This document shows, piece by piece, positions 21,961-29,892 of a stretch of DNA of 29,892 nucleotides. Below the pieces are notes generated by a model, which was not told the DNA's origin, made no database searches, and saw only the letters and a program-made list of their open reading frames with translations. How positions within the stretch are numbered: position 1 is the first letter of the stretch; every line of letters starts with the position of its first letter. The stretch is from contig SFWW01000016.1 of assembly GCA_004559845.1 (NCBI GenBank), positions 1 through 29,892 of the forward strand, written 5' to 3'. Made by a program: the position numbers and the translations under genes. The DNA comes from a bacterium (GTDB lineage: Bacteria; Bacteroidota; Bacteroidia; Bacteroidales; Muribaculaceae).

Positions 21961-23580
21961 ATGGATGTGAAATTGAAAGACAAATACGATGTGATTGTTA
22001 TTGGTGGCGGCATTACCGGAGCGGGCACCGCTCGCGACTGCGCTATGCGCGGGCTGAGTGTGCTACTCATAGAGCGCTTCGATTTTGCTCATGGTGCCAC
22101 CGGTCGCAATCACGGTTTGCTGCATAGTGGCGCTCGCTATGCAGTCACCGACCAAGAATCAGCTACAGAGTGCATTCAAGAGAACACCATTTTGCGCAAA
22201 ATCGCCGCTCACTGTGTGGAGCCCACCGATGGCTTATTTATCACACTTCCCGACGACGATTTAGCCTATCAATCCACCTTTGTGGAATCGTGTAAGCGCG
22301 CCGGGATACGAGCCGACATCATCGACCCCGAGCAAGCAAAAATTCTTGAACCATCTGTCAACCCCACGCTTATAGGCGCGGTTCGCGTGCCCGACGCTTC
22401 AGTTGATCCCTTCCGGCTTACTGTGGCAAATGTGACTGACGCCCGTCTTCACGGAGCCGACACTGTTACATATCACGAAGTGACCGACTTAATCATCGAC
22501 CAAAACCGCGTGGTGGGTGTGAAGATGCGCGACCAGCGCACCGGTGAAATTCGCCAAGCCTACGCCTCGCTCACCATCAATGCCGCCGGCATTTGGGGGA
22601 TGCTCGTGGCGAAAAAGGCAGGCATCACCGTGAATATGTTTCCCGCCAAAGGAGCTTTGCTCATTTTCGGTCACCGCGTGAATAATATGGTGATTAACCG
22701 CTGCCGCAAACCCGCCAATGCCGACATCCTCGTTCCCGACGATGCCGTGTGTGTGATAGGCACCACCAGCGACCGCGTGCCCATTGAGCAGTGCGACGAT
22801 ATGCGCGTTACCGATGAAGAAGTGAAAGTGCTTCTGCAAGAAGGTGCCCGCTTGGCACCCGCCCTTGCTTCCACCCGCATCTTGCGCGCCTACGCCGGAG
22901 TTCGCCCCTTGGTGGCAAGCGACAACGACCCCTCAGGCCGCAGCATCAGCCGCGGAATCGTGGTTCTCGACCACGCCACCCGCGATGGCATGGAAGGCTT
23001 TGTGACCATCACCGGAGGCAAAATGATGACCTACCGCTTGATGGCAGAAATGGTGACCGATTTGGCTTGCAAGAAATTAAACGTGAGCAAGTCCTGCGCC
23101 ACCGCCACCACACCGCTTCCCGGCTCCGAAGCCAAAACCGCGCCGGAAGCCATGCGCACCTATAGTTTTGCCCAAAAGAGCGCCGACGGAAGGCACGGCA
23201 CCTACACCAAAGACATCCACACCCCCGACAGCTTGCATAGCGCCCTGGTGTGTGAATGTGAAGGAGTGTCGGTGGCAGAAGTGGACTACGCCGTAGCCCA
23301 TCAAAATGTAACCAACCTCATTGACCTGCGCCGCCGCACCCGTATGGGCATGGGCACCTGCCAAGGTCATCTTTGCTCTTGCCGCGCAGCCGGTGAGCTA
23401 TGCCAAGGCAATCACGCCCAAGAAGCGGCAGAAGATTTGGCATCGTTTGTGAACGAACGCTGGAAAGGCATCAAACCCGTGGCATGGGGAGCCGCCCTGT
23501 GTGAAGCCCAACTCACCGCCACGGTGTATGAAGGAATGTGCGGATTGAATCAATTTGTAAAGGAAGGAGGAGAAAAATGA
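21961..23580 (+). CDS. glpA: Anaerobic glycerol-3-phosphate dehydrogenase subunit A
   Basis: A 539-residue FAD protein that oxidises sn-glycerol-3-phosphate to dihydroxyacetone phosphate; in the GlpABC complex electrons pass to the membrane quinone pool. The FAD-binding start is clear (YDVIVIGGGITGAGTARDCAMRG, residues about 9-31), followed by the DAO-fold blocks RNHGLLHSGARYAV and RPLVASD. A C-terminal BFD-like [2Fe-2S] domain has Cys431, Cys433, Cys467 and Cys472 (CEC, then CQGHLC), which separates GlpA from the aerobic enzyme GlpD. Length matches E. coli GlpA (about 540). It is the first gene of the operon; the stop overlaps the start of glpB. GlpABC suggests anaerobic respiration or fumarate-linked growth on glycerol-3-phosphate. 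Confidence 0.95.
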   Translation: MDVKLKDKYDVIVIGGGITGAGTARDCAMRGLSVLLIERFDFAHGATGRNHGLLHSGARYAVTDQESATECIQENTILRKIAAHCVEPTDGLFITLPDDDLAYQSTFVESCKRAGIRADIIDPEQAKILEPSVNPTLIGAVRVPDASVDPFRLTVANVTDARLHGADTVTYHEVTDLIIDQNRVVGVKMRDQRTGEIRQAYASLTINAAGIWGMLVAKKAGITVNMFPAKGALLIFGHRVNNMVINRCRKPANADILVPDDAVCVIGTTSDRVPIEQCDDMRVTDEEVKVLLQEGARLAPALASTRILRAYAGVRPLVASDNDPSGRSISRGIVVLDHATRDGMEGFVTITGGKMMTYRLMAEMVTDLACKKLNVSKSCATATTPLPGSEAKTAPEAMRTYSFAQKSADGRHGTYTKDIHTPDSLHSALVCECEGVSVAEVDYAVAHQNVTNLIDLRRRTRMGMGTCQGHLCSCRAAGELCQGNHAQEAAEDLASFVNERWKGIKPVAWGAALCEAQLTATVYEGMCGLNQFVKEGGEK

Positions 23581-24818
23581 AATTCAACACCATTATTATA
23601 GGTGGCGGCTTAAGCGGCTTAACAGCCGGCTTGGCATTGCAAAAAGCCGGACAACGCGTAGCCATCGTGAGCAAAGGACAAAGCACCTTGCACTTCAACC
23701 CCGCTTCGTTCGACCTATTGGGCTACGACGCCACCGGAGCAGCAGTGGAGCATCCCTTGCAAGCCATTGCAGCGCTGCCCGCCACACACCCCTATAGCAA
23801 ATGCACCAACGTGGAAGCCCTGGCTCAAGAAGCGCAAGCCCTGCTTGAAGAAAGCGGCATCAGCCTCATCGGCACCGCCGCTGCCAACCATTACCGCATC
23901 ACCCCTATGGGCGTGCTCAAACCCGCATGGCTCACCCTCGCCGACTATGCCACCACCGAGCAAGGCACCGCCCTGCCGTGGAAAAAAGTGGCACTGATCA
24001 ATGCGATAGGCTGTCTCGACTTCCCCACCAAATTCATTGCTGCAGGTTTGAGAAAAGCCGGCACAGAAGTGGATGTGAAAGCCTTCACCCTTCCCGAATT
24101 GGAGAAGCAGCGCCAAAGCCCCAGCGAAATGCGCGCCACCAACATCGCCAAAGTGCTCTCCACTGCTAATGTGGTGGCACGTATGGCACAAGCCATCAAT
24201 GCGCAAATAGCCGGCACCACCTACGATGCAGTGCTCCTGCCCGGCGTGCTCCAGAACCCCGACTTAGTGGCTCAACTCAAATCGCAAGTGAGCACCCCCG
24301 TGCACTTCATCGCCACCTTGCCCCCATCGGCAGCAGGCGTGCATGTGCAAACCCTCCTGCGCCAACGCTTCATTGCGGCCGGCGGCGTGCACCTCACCGG
24401 CGACAAAGTGGTAGGCGGCACCATAGAATCCGGCATCCTCAAAAGCGTTACCACAGAAAATTTGATAGACACCCGCCTCGAAGCCAATCACTTTATTCTT
24501 GCCACCGGCTCATTCATGAGTGGCGGTATGGATAGCAACTACGAATCGGTGTTTGAAACCGTGTTCGGATTGGATGTAGACGCCTTGCAAGTTCCCTCCG
24601 AGCGCGTGAAATTCAATGTGTTTGAAGCCCAACCCTATATGGAATTCGGCGTAAGCACCAACGAAAAGCTCCAAGTGAAAAAAGATGGTCAAGAGATAAG
24701 CAACTGTTATGCAGTGGGCTCAGTGCTCAGTGGCGCCAACCGAGTGAAGCAATCCTGTGGCACCGGCATTTCCATGCTCACAGCCCTTCAAGTAGTGAAA
24801 CATATATTAAATAAATAA
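23577..24818 (+). CDS. glpB: Anaerobic glycerol-3-phosphate dehydrogenase subunit B
   Basis: A 413-residue flavoprotein subunit that works with GlpA and is thought to carry FMN or FAD and relay electrons to GlpC. The start was chosen at 23577 (MKFNTIIIGGGLSGLTAG): it gives an ATGA overlap with glpA, has an AGGAGG ribosome-binding sequence just upstream, and places the nucleotide-binding GGGLSG at the N-terminus. An in-frame ATG 13 codons earlier lies inside glpA and is unlikely. The C-terminal block (NCYAVGSVLSGANRVKQSCGTGISMLTALQ) is family-typical. Length is close to E. coli GlpB (419). Six bases separate it from glpC. Confidence 0.93.
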   Translation: MKFNTIIIGGGLSGLTAGLALQKAGQRVAIVSKGQSTLHFNPASFDLLGYDATGAAVEHPLQAIAALPATHPYSKCTNVEALAQEAQALLEESGISLIGTAAANHYRITPMGVLKPAWLTLADYATTEQGTALPWKKVALINAIGCLDFPTKFIAAGLRKAGTEVDVKAFTLPELEKQRQSPSEMRATNIAKVLSTANVVARMAQAINAQIAGTTYDAVLLPGVLQNPDLVAQLKSQVSTPVHFIATLPPSAAGVHVQTLLRQRFIAAGGVHLTGDKVVGGTIESGILKSVTTENLIDTRLEANHFILATGSFMSGGMDSNYESVFETVFGLDVDALQVPSERVKFNVFEAQPYMEFGVSTNEKLQVKKDGQEISNCYAVGSVLSGANRVKQSCGTGISMLTALQVVKHILNK

Positions 24819-24824
24819 ACCGAT

Positions 24825-26075
24825 ATGGCAGACTTACAAATCAATAGCGAAAGCGTTTTCAATTTTGAGCAATGTTTGAAATGCTCAGTTTGTACGGTAT
24901 ACTGCCCGGTTTCGGCAGTAAATCCGGCATATCCCGGTCCGAAGCAGGCCGGTCCGGATGGCGAGCGTTATCGCCTGAAAAGTCCGGTGTTTTTCGACGA
25001 AAATCTCAAAAAGTGCTTAAATTGCAAGCGTTGCGAAGTGTCGTGTCCGCAAAATGTGAAAGTGGGCGACATCATTCAAAAAGCGCGCATGAAATATAGC
25101 ACCCACAAGCCCGGTTTGCGCGACAGAATGCTCGCCAGCACCGATTTTGTGGGCACCATGGCCAACCGATTTGCACCCATCGTGAATATTATGTTGGCGA
25201 TGAAGCTCACCAAAACCGTGATGCATGGCACCATAGGTGTGGACAAGCATCGCCAATTCCCCGCCTATAGCGCTCAGCGCTTCGAAACGTGGTTTAAGCG
25301 CCATGCCCAAGCAGAGCAAAGCCAATATTCAAAGCAAGTGAGCTATTTCCACGGCTGCTACGTGAACTACAATTTCCCCAAGCTCGGTCAGGATTTGGTG
25401 AAAATCATGAATGCGGTGGGCTATGGCGTGCAATTGCTCGACAAAGAGAAATGCTGCGGTGTGGCAAAGATAGCCAACGGGCTCTACGACCAAGCCAAAA
25501 AGCATGGAAAAATCAATATTGATTCCATCCGCAAGGCGAAAGAAGCGGGTAGGGTAACGCTTACCACCAGTTCCACCTGCTGCTTCACCATCCGCGACGA
25601 ATATGAGCACATTTTGGAATTGCCGCAAGAAGACGTGCGCGAAAGTGTGAACCTCGCCACTCGCTTCCTTTTCCAATTGCTCGATGAAGGAAAGATTAAA
25701 CTCGCCTTCCGCTCCGACTATAAAAAGCATGTGGCTTACCACAGCGCCTGCCACATGGAGCGCATGGGATGGGTGGTGTATAGCACCGAATTGCTTAAAC
25801 TCATTCCGGGTGTGCAGCTCACGATGCTCGATTCTCAATGCTGTGGCATTTCGGGCACCTATGGCTTCAAGCGCGAAAACTACGAAGTGTCGCAAACCAT
25901 CGGCGCTCCGCTCTTTGCGCAAATCAAAGCCCTTGCACCCGATTGCGTGTCGACCGATTGTGAAACCTGCAAATGGCAGATAGAAATGTCGACCGGTGTA
26001 CCGGTAGAGAATCCTATCAGCATCATAGCCGATGCACTTGATGTGGAACTCACCAAACAACTGAATGCAAATTAG
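24825..26075 (+). CDS. glpC: Anaerobic glycerol-3-phosphate dehydrogenase subunit C (iron-sulfur)
   Basis: A 416-residue iron-sulfur subunit that anchors GlpAB to the cytoplasmic membrane and passes electrons to quinone. Two [4Fe-4S] motifs are visible: Cys17, 20, 23, 27 (CLKCSVCTVYC) and Cys64, 67, 70, 74 (CLNCKRCEVSC). Two cysteine-rich CCG-type domains follow (FHGCYVNYN with EKCCGVA; YHSACHMERMG with SQCCGISGTYG), as in GlpC and heterodisulfide-reductase-like subunits. Slightly longer than E. coli GlpC (396). It is the last gene of the glpABC group and is followed by a terminator-like hairpin. Confidence 0.94.
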   Translation: MADLQINSESVFNFEQCLKCSVCTVYCPVSAVNPAYPGPKQAGPDGERYRLKSPVFFDENLKKCLNCKRCEVSCPQNVKVGDIIQKARMKYSTHKPGLRDRMLASTDFVGTMANRFAPIVNIMLAMKLTKTVMHGTIGVDKHRQFPAYSAQRFETWFKRHAQAEQSQYSKQVSYFHGCYVNYNFPKLGQDLVKIMNAVGYGVQLLDKEKCCGVAKIANGLYDQAKKHGKINIDSIRKAKEAGRVTLTTSSTCCFTIRDEYEHILELPQEDVRESVNLATRFLFQLLDEGKIKLAFRSDYKKHVAYHSACHMERMGWVVYSTELLKLIPGVQLTMLDSQCCGISGTYGFKRENYEVSQTIGAPLFAQIKALAPDCVSTDCETCKWQIEMSTGVPVENPISIIADALDVELTKQLNAN

Positions 26076-26092
26076 TTAATTTTGTAATACGG

Positions 26093-26134
26093 GGTCGGCA
26101 TCGCGCGGGATGCTGTGGTGTCGACCATTTTTTT
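26093..26134 (+). terminator. Terminator-like hairpin after glpC
   Basis: GGTCG (26093-26097) with CGACC (26122-26126) encloses a second stem GCATC with GATGC, followed by seven T. The bulged structure may give partial termination before glpT. The rest of the gap to 26267 is AT-rich; no consensus promoter is clear there. Confidence 0.55.
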
Positions 26135-26267
26135 AAGAGAAACCGTGTTGCAAAATGCAGAAAAAGCATCCACTTTGTAAAAAAATTTTACAGATTGCGA
26201 AATTTTTTGTAATTTCAACCATTAAACAAAACTTAATACAAACCTTTTTATAAAAAACGGAAAAATT

Positions 26268-27659
26268 ATGGCAAGTTTTTTAGCTCCTCCTGCTCATAAA
26301 CCGGTATTGAAAACCGGACCCGAGGCAGATGCACGCTACCGCGCATTGCGTTGGCAAGTGTTTTTAGGCATTTTCATCGGCTATGCCGGCTTTTATATCG
26401 TGAGAAAGAACTTTTCGATGGCAATCCCCATGCTCGAGCCACTTGGCTTTGGCAAGGGCGAATTGGGACTCGTGTTATCGATGAACGCCATTGCCTACGG
26501 TTTCTCGAAATTTGTGATGGCGAGTATTTCCGACCGCAGTAATGCTCAGCGCTTTTTACCCTTAGGCTTGATATGTGCAGCCGTGTCGATGCTCTTCATG
26601 ATTGTGCCTGTGCAGTGGTTTGGTGCAGAGCAAAAGAATTTGGCAATTTTGCTCATGGCAGTGCTCAACTTCCTTGTGGGATGGTTCAATGGCATGGGTT
26701 GGCCTCCATGCGGTCGAGTGATGACCCACTGGTTCTCCATCAAAGAACGCGGCACATGGATGAGTTTTTGGAATTGTGCTCACAATGTGGGCGGCGCCTT
26801 GGTAGGACCGATGGCAGTGTATGGCGCTTTGTGGTTTGGCTCATGGTTTTACGGTGCCGACGAAAAGATGTACTTCCTGATTGGTACCTATGCTTTCCCC
26901 GCTGCAGTGGCAGTGCTGGTGGCAATCGTGGCTTACTTATTGATACGCGACACCCCACAATCGTGCGGCCTTCCATCCATTGAAGAATGGAGTGGTCATG
27001 CCTCCAAGAATTATAGCAAAAATGAAGAAAAGGCGCTCTCCGTGCGTCAAATTTTCCTCACCGTGCTCAGCAACAAGCTCCTTTGGTACATTGCATTTGC
27101 CAATGCATTCGTGTATATGGTGCGCTATGGCTGTTTGGACTGGGCACCCACCATTCTCAAAGACCAAGGCGTAGACCTCAAAAATGCCGGTTGGGCATAC
27201 TTTGCCTACGAAATAGCCGCCATTCCGGGCACCATATTCTGTGGTTGGCTCAGCGACAAAGTGTTCCAGGGGCGTAGGGCATTGCCCACCATCATATTTA
27301 TGGCACTGGTGGCAGTGGTGATAGTGATTTACTGGCAATTCTTCAGCAATTTCACTGTGGTGATATCTTGCTTAATTGCTATCGGCTTCCTTATCTATGG
27401 TCCGGTGATGCTCATTGGCGTGCAAGCCCTCGACCTCGCACCCAAGAATGCCGCCGGCACCGCAGCCGGGCTCACGGGCTTCATGGGCTATGTGCTCGGC
27501 ACGGCAGTGCTCGCCAATGTGGTGATTGGTTATGTGGCAGAACACGCCGGTTGGGATTGGACCTTCATTCTCTTGCTCATCGCTTGTGCCCTCTCAGTGT
27601 TCTTCATGGCACTCACTTATAAAGAAGAGAAGTATCTTGCAGAGCAAAAAAGCGAATAA
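26268..27659 (+). CDS. glpT: Glycerol-3-phosphate:phosphate antiporter
   Basis: A 463-residue, 12-helix inner-membrane transporter of the organophosphate:Pi antiporter family (major facilitator superfamily), importing glycerol-3-phosphate in exchange for phosphate. It aligns by eye along its whole length with E. coli GlpT: GYAGFYIVRKNFSMAIP, AYGFSKFVMASISDRSN, FNGMGWPPCGRVMTHW, WNCAHNVGG, RDTPQSCGLPSIEEW, FVYMVRYGCLDWAPT, GFLIYGPVMLIGVQAL, AAGTAAGLTGFMGY. The two arginines that bind the phosphate group are present: Arg46 (E. coli Arg45) and Arg286 (E. coli Arg269). It lies behind glpABC and 48 bases before a second transporter gene, so the set probably serves uptake and oxidation of glycerol-3-phosphate released from phospholipids. 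Confidence 0.94.
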   Translation: MASFLAPPAHKPVLKTGPEADARYRALRWQVFLGIFIGYAGFYIVRKNFSMAIPMLEPLGFGKGELGLVLSMNAIAYGFSKFVMASISDRSNAQRFLPLGLICAAVSMLFMIVPVQWFGAEQKNLAILLMAVLNFLVGWFNGMGWPPCGRVMTHWFSIKERGTWMSFWNCAHNVGGALVGPMAVYGALWFGSWFYGADEKMYFLIGTYAFPAAVAVLVAIVAYLLIRDTPQSCGLPSIEEWSGHASKNYSKNEEKALSVRQIFLTVLSNKLLWYIAFANAFVYMVRYGCLDWAPTILKDQGVDLKNAGWAYFAYEIAAIPGTIFCGWLSDKVFQGRRALPTIIFMALVAVVIVIYWQFFSNFTVVISCLIAIGFLIYGPVMLIGVQALDLAPKNAAGTAAGLTGFMGYVLGTAVLANVVIGYVAEHAGWDWTFILLLIACALSVFFMALTYKEEKYLAEQKSE

Positions 27660-27707
27660 CCATTTCCTTTTTAAAAAAAATAAGCAAAACTCAATAAACT
27701 ATTTACT

Positions 27708-29085
27708 ATGACAAAAGAAGATGTTTACGCCTCGTTAGGCGGACAGCGAAAAAAATTTTTGCATTGGCAATGGCGCATCATTGTCATAACGATGATAGGC
27801 TATGCAGTGTTTTATTTCGTGAGAAAAAACATGTCGGTGGCGATGCCGGGCATCACCGCAGAATATGGCGTGACCAATAAGAGTTTCGGTTGGATTATTT
27901 TTGCCGGATCGCTGGTGTATGGATTTTCACGCTTTATCAATGGTTATGTGGTGGACCGACTGAAAGGTCGTGTGGTGATGGCAGGCGGTTTGCTCCTGTG
28001 TGCCCTTTCCAACTTCCTCTTTGGCTACGGAGCCAATTTGAGCGCACTCTTCACCGGTGTGAACGAAGGTCCCGACTTTGTGAATATGTTTATCATGGTG
28101 ATGGGTGTAACCATCATTCTCAACCAATATTTCCAAGGCATGGGCTATCCTCCATGCGCGCGTATTCTGCCACACTGGATTCATCCCAGCCAGCTTGCTA
28201 CCAAGATGAGTATTTGGAACTGCTCACACTCCATTGGTGCAGCCCTCGCTGTGGTGGCATGCGGCTACATCATGGGTACCATGGGTACGGATATGTCGCA
28301 AACCGACGGCGTGGTGAACACCATCATCAAAAACCTTACCACCAATGGTGTGGACCAAGCTAAAGCCGTGGAACAAGCAGCCACCTATGCCGCCCACATC
28401 GGCGCATGGAAATGGTGCTTTTATGCTCCCGCTTGCTTGGCAGTGGTGACCGCCGTGTTTGTGTTTATCGGATTGCGCGACGAGCCGAAAGAAGTGGGTC
28501 TTCCCGACCTCCCCGACACCGGACTCGGCGGCTTGAACGAGAACAAAAAGAGCGCTAAGGCACGCAAAAAATTCGAAATGGAAATGGTGTGGAAAAACCG
28601 TTGGGTTTGGACCTTCTGCATCGCCAACCTCTTGGGACCTAAATTCCTGACCGAAGCTCGTGGCCTCGACATTAAGAGCGCCACCTGGACCACCGCTGCA
28701 TTTGAAATAGCCGGTATCGTGGGCACCCTGTTTGCCGGCTGGGCCACCGACCACATTTTTAAAGGAAAAGGTCACCGCATGTGTGTGTGCTGCATGGCAG
28801 GCGCAGCCTTGTTTATGACCATTTTCCGCTTCTTGCCCGCCGATGCCGGTATCACCCAATGGCATTGCCGGCATCCTCGGCTACCTCGGCTCCGGTTTGA
28901 GCGGTTTGCTCGTGGGTTATGTGGCAGATGCATTTGGATGGACACGCGTGTTTGAAACCATCATTGTGGTAGCCATCATCGGAATGATTGTGCTCATCAC
29001 CATGTGGGCAGCCCCGCGCGACGGTTATGAACGTGCCGCCAACATTAAATACGACGACGAAGATGTAGAAGAAGCAAAACTTTAA
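27708..29085 (+). pseudogene. Second GlpT/UhpC-like organophosphate transporter, with two internal deletions
   Basis: Paralogue of the preceding glpT, with family blocks YAVFYFVRKNMSVAMP (first phosphate-binding arginine, Arg39), VYGFSRFINGYVVDR, FQGMGYPPCARILPHW, WNCSHSIGAA and RDEPKEVGLPDLP. Two stretches are missing compared with its neighbour. First, near 28628-28635, IANLLGPKFL lacks about 13 residues in frame, exactly where glpT has FVYMVRYGCLDW, so the second phosphate-binding arginine is gone. Second, near 28855-28862, about 35-38 residues (one helix and the YGP...AAGTA region) are missing with a frame change; the protein resumes in another frame (NGIAGILGYLGSGLSGLLVGYVADAFGW) to the stop at 29085. 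As written it cannot make a normal transporter. The alternative is a sequence assembly error. An intact version might act in transport or in sensing, as UhpC does. Confidence 0.85.
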
Positions 29086-29097
29086 TATAAATTCTTG

Positions 29098-29137
29098 AAA
29101 GGTGATGCGGCACTTGCCGCTATCACCTTTCTTTCTT
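29098..29137 (+). terminator. Terminator after the second transporter gene
   Basis: AAAGGTGAT (29098-29106) pairs with ATCACCTTT (29122-29130); inside, GCGGCA pairs with TGCCGC. A T-rich CTTTCTT follows, 12 bases after the stop codon begins the hairpin. Confidence 0.9.
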
Positions 29138-29163
29138 AGAAAGCCTTACACACATTAATATAT

Positions 29164-29892
29164 ATGGAATTTAATAAATACATATCTCCATTAGGCGAAG
29201 AAAAATTGATGGAAGCCCTTGCAAAAATCAAGCACGTGGCTTTGGATATGGATGGCACCATTTATATGGGCTCCACCCTGTTTCCCTACACCTTTGCTGA
29301 AACTCGAAAAACTGGGCATCCATGCCACCGACGAACAAATGTACACCTCCTCGTTGGCAACCATCGACTACATTCGTCAGCATCATCCCGAAGCCAAGCG
29401 CCTCTTCACCCTCGGCACGCCGAGTATGCAAGAAGAATTTGTGAAAGCCGGCTTCCAACTTTGTGCCGATGACCCCGCCGACCGCCCCGACTTGTTGGTG
29501 GTGGCGTTCGACACCACGCTCGAATATTCGCGCTTGTGTCGTGCCACATGGTGGGCTTCCAAACCCGACATTCCCTACATCGCCACCAACCCCGACTGGG
29601 TGTGCCCCACCGACCAAGAGGTGATTTTGGTGGACTGTGGCTCCATTTGCAAAGCCATTGAAGGTGCCTGCAAGCGCAAGCCCGATGTGGTGATTGGCAA
29701 GCCCAATCCCAATATGCTCTACTGCATTCGCGACAAATACGGCTACCAGAGCGATGAACTCGCCATGGTGGGCGACCGCATCTACACCGATGTGGCAACT
29801 GCGCAAAATGCCGGTTCGCTCGGTGTGCTCGTGCTCAGTGGCGAAACCACCCTCGAAACGGCGCTTGCCAACGACCCCAACCCCGACCTTAC
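29164..29892 (+). pseudogene. HAD-IIA family phosphatase (NagD/phosphoglycolate-phosphatase type), frameshifted, partial at right edge
   Basis: A cytosolic phosphatase of the HAD superfamily. The nucleophile motif is DMDGTIYMG with Asp28 and Asp30. The first frame reads family-like up to STLFPYT (about 29292), then becomes random. A second frame continues from about 29294 (LLKLEKLGIHATDEQ) to the end of the window, with IATNPDWVCPT, the lysine motif GKPNPNML and the acidic motif GDRIYTD. Relatives have about 30 residues between FPYT and YLLKLEKLG, including the threonine-asparagine motif II (FLTNN), so a deletion of about 90 bases with frame change is likely (length congruent to 2 mod 3). Substrates in this family include glycerol-3-phosphate, phosphoglycolate and nucleotides; the position behind two glycerol-phosphate transporters hints at a related substrate (inference). 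The 3' end lies outside the window. Confidence 0.8.

Overview
This 29.9 kb window looks like a chromosomal stretch from a member of the Bacteroidota, most likely order Bacteroidales (Muribaculaceae or Prevotella-like; inference). The reasons are the TAnnTTTG type -7 promoter elements, the scarcity of strong Shine-Dalgarno sites, a secreted sialidase with a type A-like C-terminal sorting domain, the rsfS-ftsH gene pair, a Wzc-type tyrosine kinase with a Tyr-Gly tail, and a myo-inositol-phosphate synthase resembling the one known from Bacteroides. No tRNA, rRNA, CRISPR array or transposase was found.

Layout. 1-879: 3' part of pepD, interrupted by a frameshift. 880-1562: terminator, an inverted pair of palindromic repeats, a hairpin with the core AGAACCGTCCC, and a promoter region with a G tract. 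1563-5924: large secreted multidomain sialidase (GH33-like). 5925-6848: terminator, a second G-tract/promoter followed by no CDS but ending in a sister copy of the same terminator hairpin, then a strongly folded inverted-repeat region. 6849-11557: rsfS and a giant ftsH-like gene. 11789-12140 (-): small 3D-domain secreted protein, broken. 12674-15109 (-): Wzz/Wzc-like chain-length regulator and BY-kinase. 15265-17958 (-): valS. 18663-19970 (+): inositol-3-phosphate synthase. 19971-20897: repeat-rich intergenic region. 20898-21662 (-): DeoR/GlpR-like regulator, divergent from glpABC, glpT, a second glpT/uhpC-like gene (broken) and a HAD-IIA phosphatase (broken, running off the edge).

The most striking object is the FtsH-like protein of 1442 residues. 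It has the normal FtsH start (two membrane segments around a periplasmic domain) and the normal M41 metalloprotease end (HEAGH), but four consecutive AAA+ modules instead of one. All four keep Walker A, Walker B and arginine-finger residues. Modules 2 and 3 have altered pore loops. It sits directly behind rsfS, the place where I expect the housekeeping ftsH in this phylum, so it may be the cell's main FtsH. Six polypeptides could in principle build a stack of four ATPase rings on one protease ring; this is a hypothesis.

The right third is a glycerol-3-phosphate catabolic locus: a DeoR-family repressor, the three-subunit anaerobic glycerol-3-phosphate dehydrogenase GlpABC, two organophosphate:phosphate antiporters and a possible sugar/glycerol-phosphate phosphatase.

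A second pattern deserves caution. Four genes (pepD, the 3D-domain gene, the second transporter, the HAD phosphatase) each appear to lack tens of bases internally, usually with a frame change, while the other long genes are intact. This could be real decay or a systematic assembly problem. Intergenic DNA carries several families of small hairpin repeats, one of which keeps its loop constant while its stem changes in a compensated way.
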